Shown piece by piece: positions 6,922 through 12,008 of a DNA stretch of 12,008 nucleotides (the stretch's first letter is position 1; the number at the start of each line of letters is the position of its first letter). The notes beneath the pieces were generated by a model that was not told the origin of the DNA, ran no database searches, and was given only the letters and a program-made list of their open reading frames with translations. The DNA lies in the NCBI RefSeq assembly GCF_030530965.1, contig NZ_JAUMTY010000039.1, positions 8,442-20,449 on the forward strand, written 5' to 3'. This DNA comes from Corynebacterium sp. Lineage in GTDB: Bacteria > Actinomycetota > Actinomycetes > Mycobacteriales > Mycobacteriaceae. The position numbers were made by a program, and so were the translations under genes.

Positions 6922-8286
6922 CTACTGCTGTTCCCAATAGAAAACTTGCTCGTCATCGACGGTCACCACGGCACGATCCGGGTCCCGGCTAATCATCGTC
7001 CGCAAAGTCTGATTCTGCCCCGTCACAGCAAACGTGATCGTGTGATCTTCAACGTTTTCTACAACAAGATCTCCACGCGCGATCCACGGATGGTCCCTAC
7101 GGATCCCGATCAGACGTTGATAAATCTCATGCAGCCATTCCCCCGTCGGCAATAAATCTGCTGGGGAATCCGGGAGTGGCGGTCGAATGTCGGCGTCGGC
7201 ATACAAGCCATCCTGCTTTTCACCCCGAAACCCCTGCTCATCGCCATAATAAATGCTCGGCATACCGGGCAGCGTCAACTGCGCGACGGCAGCGAGCACC
7301 GCGCCATTATCCCCCACCACCGAAGCAATGCGCGACACATCGTGATTGCCAATGAACGTCAACGGAAGGATCGGCCGCTTGTCGGGCTGATTATTGGCGA
7401 CGGCCGCGCCCTGCTCCACAAAGGTCTGGTGGCGGCCGAGCGCGTGGTCCAGCTCCCACATGTTCGCGTTCTTAATGCTGCTCCAGATGGCCTGCCACAC
7501 CTCATACTGGGTGATCGAGTCCATGTGGGACTGAGCAGCGAACTCGATGTACCCGCCCTGTTCCTCGCCGTGAATGATTTCGCCTAGGAACACCGCATCG
7601 GGATAGTGGGCACGCACGCGGTCGATAGCGGTCCGCCAAAAGTCGGTGGGCACGGAGTACGCAGCGTCGAGCCGCCACCCCGTGATCCCGCGATCCAACC
7701 AATACTCCATGATCTCCACGACCATGTCAGCCACGCGCGGGTCGGAATGGTCCAGCTCAGCCAGGTCGAGGTTCCCCTCCCACGGGACCGACACGATCTT
7801 CCCGTCGTGCGTATGCGTTTTCACCGGGGTCTGCTCCGCCCCCGCACGCGCCTGCTCAATCGACTCGGTCACCAGCGGATGCTGCGTCCCGACGTGGTTA
7901 AACACCCCGTCCAACATCACCTTGAGGCCGCGCTTCGAGCACTCCCCCATCAGGTGATCAAAATCGTCCAGCGAACCTAACCGCGGATCGATCCGCAAGT
8001 GATTCGTGGTGTCATATCCGTGCGCTGTCGACTCGAAAATAGGCCCGAGCAAGAGCCCCGAACAGCCCAGCTCAATCGCATAATCCAGCCAGGCTTCTAG
8101 TCGGCGCAATTTTCCAGGCTTATCGACGTTGGGCTCGGAGGTTGGCACGGATGGGGCGTCGTCGGGTGTCGGCGCGGCGGACCGTTCCCCGTCGGATGGG
8201 TCGTCGGATTGAGGGCTGAACATGTCCGTTCCGCATGCTCCGAGGGGGTAGATCTGCCACCAAAGCGCGTAATCAAGCGTGTCCAT
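6922..8286 (-). CDS. GH13 alpha-amylase-family glycosidase, cytoplasmic
   Basis: This 454-residue enzyme carries the GH13 barrel motifs: region I DGVFNHVG (126-133), region II GWRLDAAYS with nucleophile D207, region III LGEIIHG with acid/base E236, and region IV FIGNHDVSRI with transition-state stabiliser D316. GYDTTNHLRIDPRLG (90-104) and the late LPGMPSIYYGDE are also typical. There is no signal peptide, so it should act on intracellular alpha-glucans or maltodextrins. Exact specificity (amylase, maltogenic, trehalose-type) cannot be read by eye. Residues about 24-56 form an Asp/Ser/Pro-rich insertion between the first strand (WWQIYPLG) and the first barrel helix (LRRLEAWLDYA). The ATG at 8286 is preceded by GGCAGGCAGG, a weak ribosome site. 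No other carbohydrate gene lies in the window. Confidence 0.93.
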   Translation of the reverse strand: MDTLDYALWWQIYPLGACGTDMFSPQSDDPSDGERSAAPTPDDAPSVPTSEPNVDKPGKLRRLEAWLDYAIELGCSGLLLGPIFESTAHGYDTTNHLRIDPRLGSLDDFDHLMGECSKRGLKVMLDGVFNHVGTQHPLVTESIEQARAGAEQTPVKTHTHDGKIVSVPWEGNLDLAELDHSDPRVADMVVEIMEYWLDRGITGWRLDAAYSVPTDFWRTAIDRVRAHYPDAVFLGEIIHGEEQGGYIEFAAQSHMDSITQYEVWQAIWSSIKNANMWELDHALGRHQTFVEQGAAVANNQPDKRPILPLTFIGNHDVSRIASVVGDNGAVLAAVAQLTLPGMPSIYYGDEQGFRGEKQDGLYADADIRPPLPDSPADLLPTGEWLHEIYQRLIGIRRDHPWIARGDLVVENVEDHTITFAVTGQNQTLRTMISRDPDRAVVTVDDEQVFYWEQQ

Positions 8287-8312
8287 CGAGCCCTGCCTGC
8301 CTATCCGACTGC

Positions 8313-8341
8313 ATTATCAACGAGTGCGGACGGGGTGACGA
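8313..8341 (-). promoter_or_regulatory. Probable promoter of the amylase gene
   Basis: On the minus strand GATAAT (8318-8313) matches the -10 consensus at five of six bases, and TCGTCA (8341-8336) matches the -35 at four of six with a 17-bp spacer. The start would be near 8306, giving a leader of about 20 bases. It lies in the 208-bp gap after thiF, in which I see no gene and no strong terminator. Confidence 0.45.
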
Positions 8342-8494
8342 CCCGCGTCCCACTACCCTTCGAGCTTACGTCAGATACCGGACATACTTCGGCGCTTATT
8401 GCTCACTTGTCGTCAGTTGGCTTGTCACCACTGGGAATCCCATTGACGGCGATTGAAGCAAGCTTTGACGACGATTGACGCGCGGCGTCGCAGC

Positions 8495-9799
8495 TCATTT
8501 CGCTACCATTTTCATCGCGGTGATACCTCCGGCCAGTGAATACACCGGAATGCTCAGTGTTTCCCGCAGGATGTCGGCCGCTTGCTGACTACGTGCTCCA
8601 CGGGCGCAGTACACGGCCACCGCCGTCGCTGATTCAGGAATACGCACCGACGCCGCATCGGCTTTCACCACGCCCAAGGGAACATGAATATCGCGCGGGT
8701 TGGCATCCGCAGGCGCAGTCCCGCCCGATTCGACGCCTCCATCCAGCGTGATGCGCTCAATTAAACGCTCGTGATCTTCGCGGACATCCAGGAGCACGTG
8801 GTTCTCGTCGGCAAGAAAACCGGGAAGATCCGAGGGCGTGATGTCGTCAGATGCGCGGGTTTGATTCTGGGTTTGGTCACGACGGTTCCGAAGCTCCCCT
8901 TCTGACGAAGTGCTGCCGGGTGACGATTCGTCTCCCACTTCACACGCCGTCCCTTGATTAGATGACGCAACAGTGTCACGAATCGCCGTCGCCGGTTCAC
9001 GCGATGGGTCACGACGCAACCGGAGCGTCCGTGTCGTCGCCGACGTGGCGTTATACGTTAGAACCCGCCCCACGAGGGGCTCACCGATACCGCCCAGGAT
9101 CTTCAGCGCCTCGGTGGCCATGAGGTTGCCGATCACGGCCGTCGTCGCACCCAAAACGCCTGCTTCCGCGCAGGTCAGGACTGGTTTCGTCGGCGGGCCG
9201 TCGAAAAGGTCGCGAAGTCCGGGGCCGTGAGGAGCCCAGAACACCGAGACCTGCCCCTCGTAGCGCAAAACAGCACCCCAGACCAGCGGCGTTTCCGTCA
9301 TTTCCGCAGTGTCGGCCGCCACAAACCGGGTGGCAAAATTGTCGCTGCCGTCGATCAAGAGGTCATGCTCGCGGCACAGCTGCTCCGCGTTATCGGGGCC
9401 GAACCGCCCTTCCGTGCGAATGGTCATCGAGGGGTTGAGCGCGTGCATGCGTTCGCGGGCCACGTCGGCCTTCGGACGTCCAACGTCGTCGACACCGAAA
9501 AGTGTTTGCCGCTGAAGGTTAGTGAAGTCAACGACGTCATCATCGCAGACCGTGATATGCCCATTCGTGCCGACGCCGGCCGTGGCCAGCGCGTACAGCA
9601 GCGGGGACCCCAATCCACCTGCGCCGATCACGCATACCCGCGCGGCGGCGAAGCGCTGCTGGACGGCTTCATCAAAAAGCGCCAGGTGACGGGCGGTACG
9701 GACGCGTTCATTGTGCGGGAGAGGCGCGAGTCGTTCGTCGGGAATCAGGAGGGGCAACCCGGCACCGGAGCTAGCTGGGCCCGTGCTAGATGACGGCAT
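8495..9799 (-). CDS. thiF: ThiS adenylyltransferase ThiF fused to a rhodanese domain
   Basis: This 434-residue cytoplasmic enzyme activates the C-terminal glycine of ThiS with ATP and probably passes sulfur to it. The E1-like domain (about 30-265) has GAGGLG (59-64), DDDVVDFTNLQRQ (86-98), K110, DGSDN (150-154) and C210 in TCAEAGVLG. The zinc CxxC pairs of E. coli MoeB are absent: the equivalent stretch reads GLRDLF, as I recall for actinobacterial MoeZ. A long polar linker (about 266-325) leads to a rhodanese domain (about 330-434) with active-site C398 in CARGAR. The frame is open to 9895, but the ATG at 9799 has GGAGGG nine bases upstream and overlaps thiG by 14 bp. A broader MoeZ-like role, serving other carriers, is possible; the thiG-thiS context favours ThiF. 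Confidence 0.93.
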   Translation of the reverse strand: MPSSSTGPASSGAGLPLLIPDERLAPLPHNERVRTARHLALFDEAVQQRFAAARVCVIGAGGLGSPLLYALATAGVGTNGHITVCDDDVVDFTNLQRQTLFGVDDVGRPKADVARERMHALNPSMTIRTEGRFGPDNAEQLCREHDLLIDGSDNFATRFVAADTAEMTETPLVWGAVLRYEGQVSVFWAPHGPGLRDLFDGPPTKPVLTCAEAGVLGATTAVIGNLMATEALKILGGIGEPLVGRVLTYNATSATTRTLRLRRDPSREPATAIRDTVASSNQGTACEVGDESSPGSTSSEGELRNRRDQTQNQTRASDDITPSDLPGFLADENHVLLDVREDHERLIERITLDGGVESGGTAPADANPRDIHVPLGVVKADAASVRIPESATAVAVYCARGARSQQAADILRETLSIPVYSLAGGITAMKMVAK

Positions 9800-10658
9800 C
9801 GGCCCATGCCCTCCCCTCCAGCGGTGAGGACGCCACCGCGTGATGCCGCTTCGGAATCCGCCCCGCCTGATGTGCCCAATAACCAGCGCGAACACCGCTG
9901 GCCATCGCCTTCGCCATCGCTTCAGGATCGTGACTGCGCGTGACGGAACTGGCCACCAACACGGCGGAGCATCCCAGTTCCATCGCCAGCGCCGCCTCCG
10001 ACGCGGTCCCCACCCCGGCGTCCAACACCACGGGGATATCGCCGGCTTCTTTCACAATCATCTCAATATTGTGCGGATTAAGAATTCCCAGGCCCGTGCC
10101 GATCGGCGACCCACCGGGCATCACGGCGTCCACCCCCGCGTTCACCAGCCGTCGCGCAACAATGGGGTCGTCGTTCGTGTACGACAGCACGTGGAATCCG
10201 TCGTTAACCAGCTGTTCCGCGGCGTCGACAAGTTCGACAGCATCGGGTAGAAGAGTGTCGTCATCGGCGACAACCTCGAGCTTGATCCAGTCCGTATCCA
10301 GCGCTTCCCTCGCCATTTTCGCGGTCAGCACGGCGTCGCGCGCCGTTTTGCAGCCGGCCGTGTTGGGCAGGATGTGGACATTGTGCCGGCGAAGCATCCC
10401 GAAAACGTCGGCTTTTCCTGCTTGGTGCCGACGCATCGCGACCGTTGCCACATTGCTTTCCGACGCCACCAGCGCTTTTTCCATGATATCCAGCGACGTC
10501 ATTCCGCCCGTGCCGAGGAAAAGGCGCGAGGTGAGGTCCCGATCGGCCAGCGTCCAGTGGTCGGGGTCGCCTATGTGGGCGTCGGGGGATGTGGCGTCGT
10601 CTGCGTCCGTCGGTGTGATGTTCGTAGGGTCATCGTCCCTAGTTGCGTTGTGTGTCAT
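9786..10658 (-). CDS. thiG: Thiazole synthase ThiG
   Basis: This TIM-barrel enzyme builds thiazole phosphate from deoxyxylulose phosphate, the glycine imine made by ThiO, and ThiS thiocarboxylate. Recognisable stretches are RLFLGTGG (45-52), ILPNTAGC (96-103), the Schiff-base K126 in DWIKLEVV, MPGGSPIGTGLG and VLDAGVGTASEAA. At 290 residues it is longer than most ThiG proteins (about 250-260). The excess is an N-terminal acidic, Asp/Thr-rich stretch of about 30 residues before WTLADRDL, with no visible motif. The ATG at 10658 sits three bases after the thiS stop with AAGGAGG seven bases upstream. A later start with as good a ribosome site was not seen, so the extension is probably translated. 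Confidence 0.97.
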   Translation of the reverse strand: MTHNATRDDDPTNITPTDADDATSPDAHIGDPDHWTLADRDLTSRLFLGTGGMTSLDIMEKALVASESNVATVAMRRHQAGKADVFGMLRRHNVHILPNTAGCKTARDAVLTAKMAREALDTDWIKLEVVADDDTLLPDAVELVDAAEQLVNDGFHVLSYTNDDPIVARRLVNAGVDAVMPGGSPIGTGLGILNPHNIEMIVKEAGDIPVVLDAGVGTASEAALAMELGCSAVLVASSVTRSHDPEAMAKAMASGVRAGYWAHQAGRIPKRHHAVASSPLEGRAWADAVI

Positions 10659-10661
10659 TGC

Positions 10662-10967
10662 CTAGCCTCCTTGAACAGCGGTGAGAAGCTCGATGCGATC
10701 GCCGTCGCTAATGGTGGCGGTCTGCCATGTGGATTTCGGAACGATCTCGTCATTAATGGCGACGGCGTATCCGTCGAAATCGTCATCGCCGGCGGTGTCA
10801 TTGCTGGTGGGCGGGTGTTTCGCGGTGTTGGCGACAGCGGTGAGGTCGGCGTTATCGCCGTCCACTGACACAGCTTTGACGAGCGCCCGGACGGTAAGAC
10901 CGCTGATCGCCCGGCGCGATGTGCCGTTCAGTTCGATCGTGATCGTTGGGCTGAATGTGTCTGTCAT
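10662..10967 (-). CDS. thiS: Sulfur carrier protein ThiS with an internal insertion
   Basis: ThiS carries sulfur as a C-terminal thiocarboxylate for thiazole formation and is adenylated by ThiF. The beta-grasp start (TITIELNG), the segment VAINDEIVPKSTWQT, the closing strand DGDRIELLTAVQGG and the essential Gly-Gly tail identify it. It is 101 residues against a usual 65-75. The surplus lies mid-protein, about residues 35-66, and is rich in Asp, Thr, Asn and Ala, placed after the first helix where the fold has a loop. ATG at 10967 follows GAGGA five bases upstream. The stop is three bases before thiG, so the two are translationally close. Both conserved halves stay in one frame, so this is an insertion and not a frameshift. 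Confidence 0.95.
   Translation of the reverse strand: MTDTFSPTITIELNGTSRRAISGLTVRALVKAVSVDGDNADLTAVANTAKHPPTSNDTAGDDDFDGYAVAINDEIVPKSTWQTATISDGDRIELLTAVQGG
10664..10672 (-). promoter_or_regulatory. thiG Shine-Dalgarno formed by the ThiS Gly-Gly codons
   Basis: Minus strand CAA GGA GGC TAG GCA ATG: the GGA and GGC codons for the ThiS Gly-Gly tail, with the A of the preceding codon, make AAGGAGG. This lies seven bases before the thiG start, so the same bases code for the functional tail and load ribosomes for thiG. Confidence 0.85.
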
Positions 10968-11041
10968 TATTTCCTCTGGGTTTCCTTTGATTTGTTCGAC
11001 TTAGTTGATTACTTGTGACGTCTGAGAATCCTGGGGTCGCC

Positions 11042-11075
11042 GAGCTGAACGCTGCGTGACGGGCGTGCGTAGCTC
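11042..11075 (-). other. Hairpin in the thiO-thiS gap
   Basis: The 121 bp between thiO and thiS can fold as a stem of GAGCT/AGCTC plus ACGC/GCGT with a two-base bulge and a 14-base loop. No T-run follows, so it is not a standard terminator. It might stabilise or set a processing point in the thi mRNA. No convincing promoter or second riboswitch is seen in this gap. Confidence 0.4.
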
Positions 11076-11088
11076 CAACACATCGTTC

Positions 11089-12008
11089 CTACGCATCACG
11101 GTGAATATCCGTAGCAGCAAGAATGTCGCCCATGGTCAATTCCGGAGCATCGTCATCATCCGCCCTGGCAAGGAGCTCGTTAGCTTTTACCAAGCGCTTT
11201 TCTAAGGATTCGTGTGCGTCGGACCCAGAATCCGAGGCGGCCGCTGAGGTTTGAGCGTCCGGGGAACCCGAGTCAGCAGCAGCAACACCCATGCCAGCAA
11301 TCGCGAGCGCTGCACCCACCCGGGCGCCCAGCGCCGTCAGCAAAATGCCGTGGCGGAAATAGCCCGTGGAAACAACCGCGCCGGTACCGTCGTCGATACC
11401 GATATAAGGCAGGTCATCCGGCGTGCCCGGCCGAGCGCCCGCCGTGATCTCCTCAATCGTGCACTCGCGAATCCCCGGGCAAATCGTGTCAGCGTCGCGC
11501 ATGAGGTCCAGCGCGCCGCCCACCAGCGGCTGACCGCGGCCGTCCTCCCGGCTCGTGGCCCCCAGCACCAAACCGCCATCGATGCGCGGCACCACATACA
11601 CCGGCCGATCCCGAACAAATCCCCGAATTACCGACGTGACCAGCGGATCGAGTTCCGCCGGCACGCGCAAACGGAGGACGTCACCCCACACCGGGCGCAG
11701 CTGCAGATACGGGAAGAACCCGGACGCGCCAAGACCATTGGCGACGATGGTGACGTCGCGGGGGTTCACGTCGAAAGGAGTGGCCGATCTCTTCACGATC
11801 TCCACGCCACGATTTTTCAGCGCACCGATAATGAGGTCGCCAAACACGCGCGGATCGATCTGGTGATCGCCCGGGATATGCACAGCACCGGACAGGTTCG
11901 GGCTGAGCGACGGCTCCGCTTTCCGCAGCTGGCGAACCGTCACCTGGGTGGCTTTCATGCCGAACGATTCCTGGAAATCTCGCGTCTCGGCCAGGTGCAC
12001 CCGATCGG
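11089..12008 (-). CDS. thiO: Glycine oxidase ThiO, FAD-dependent (N-terminus outside window)
   Basis: ThiO oxidises glycine to the imine used by ThiG in aerobic thiazole synthesis. The frame is open to the window edge, so the Rossmann GxGxxG that binds FAD is not present here; the GTG at 12000 is internal. The visible part is of the DAO family: a substrate-domain stretch (AVHIPGDHQIDPRVF), VIVANGLGA-like VTIVANGLGA, RPVYVVPRIDGGLVLGATSRED, and the C-terminal FAD-contact region GARPGTPDDLPYIG followed by TGYFRHGILLTALGA. After that core come about 60 more residues, first Ser/Ala/Asp-rich and then a charged helix (EKRLVKANELLARA). This tail is longer than usual for the family. It heads thiS-thiG-thiF on the same strand, which supports ThiO over other DAO enzymes. 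Confidence 0.92.
   Translation of the reverse strand, partial: DRVHLAETRDFQESFGMKATQVTVRQLRKAEPSLSPNLSGAVHIPGDHQIDPRVFGDLIIGALKNRGVEIVKRSATPFDVNPRDVTIVANGLGASGFFPYLQLRPVWGDVLRLRVPAELDPLVTSVIRGFVRDRPVYVVPRIDGGLVLGATSREDGRGQPLVGGALDLMRDADTICPGIRECTIEEITAGARPGTPDDLPYIGIDDGTGAVVSTGYFRHGILLTALGARVGAALAIAGMGVAAADSGSPDAQTSAAASDSGSDAHESLEKRLVKANELLARADDDDAPELTMGDILAATDIHRDA

Noticed and set aside
8209..8478. Plus-strand open frame of 89 codons in the amylase-thiF gap
   Set aside because: It begins inside the amylase gene on the other strand, has no ribosome site of note and no recognisable product.
8477..8489. GACGC-GCG-GCGTC hairpin after thiF as terminator
   Set aside because: The loop is three bases, and no T-run follows on the minus strand.
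9227..9793. Plus-strand open frame of 188 codons opposite thiF
   Set aside because: It lies wholly antisense to an intact thiF with all motifs, and its product shows no family features.
9800..9895. Longer N-terminus of ThiF from 9895
   Set aside because: The extra Arg/Gly/Trp-rich residues are the shadow of the thiG 3' end, and the ATG at 9799 has a good ribosome site.
9940..10665. Plus-strand open frame of 241 codons opposite thiG
   Set aside because: It is antisense to intact thiG; its Ser/Ala/Arg-rich composition is typical of a shadow frame.

Overview
The window looks like chromosome of a high-GC actinobacterium, most likely a Corynebacterium or close relative. The reasons are general: a TPP-riboswitch-led thiC-thiE pair, a ThiO/ThiS/ThiG/ThiF-rhodanese set of aerobic actinobacterial type with a MoeZ-like ThiF, and strongly GC-biased codon use outside one central island. 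Genus and species cannot be fixed from the sequence alone.

Layout. (1) 2-1572, + strand: the 3' part of a NarL/DesK-type sensor histidine kinase and its LuxR/NarL response regulator, joined by an ATGA overlap. (2) 1573-4348, + strand: a short leader with a probable promoter and a TPP riboswitch, then thiC (HMP-phosphate synthase) and thiE (thiamine-phosphate synthase). (3) 4421-6813, - strand: a clearly AT-richer two-gene ABC transporter cassette. It has an ATPase with a TTG start behind a perfect Shine-Dalgarno, and a permease of about eleven membrane segments with a large outside C-terminal domain holding two closely spaced cysteines. (4) 6922-8286, - strand: a cytoplasmic GH13 alpha-amylase-family enzyme with its own likely promoter. 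(5) 8495-12008, - strand: thiO (cut by the window end), thiS, thiG and thiF-rhodanese in transcription order, which build the thiazole half of thiamine.

How it fits together. ThiO oxidises glycine to the imine, ThiF adenylates ThiS, the rhodanese domain probably delivers sulfur, and ThiG assembles the thiazole. ThiC makes the pyrimidine, and ThiE joins the two halves. Two convergent thiamine blocks are therefore separated by about 4.1 kb of unrelated DNA (ABC cassette plus amylase), which suggests insertion or rearrangement at a thiamine locus.

The oddest features are: acidic, Ser/Thr/Pro/Asp-rich low-complexity stretches inside or at the ends of almost every metabolic enzyme here, including an insertion in the middle of the small carrier ThiS; a four-unit 12-bp tandem repeat in thiC; an in-frame 24-bp duplication in the ATP-binding region of the kinase; and the thiG ribosome binding site being made of the codons for the essential ThiS Gly-Gly tail. 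I see no CRISPR array, tRNA, rRNA, IS element or phage gene.
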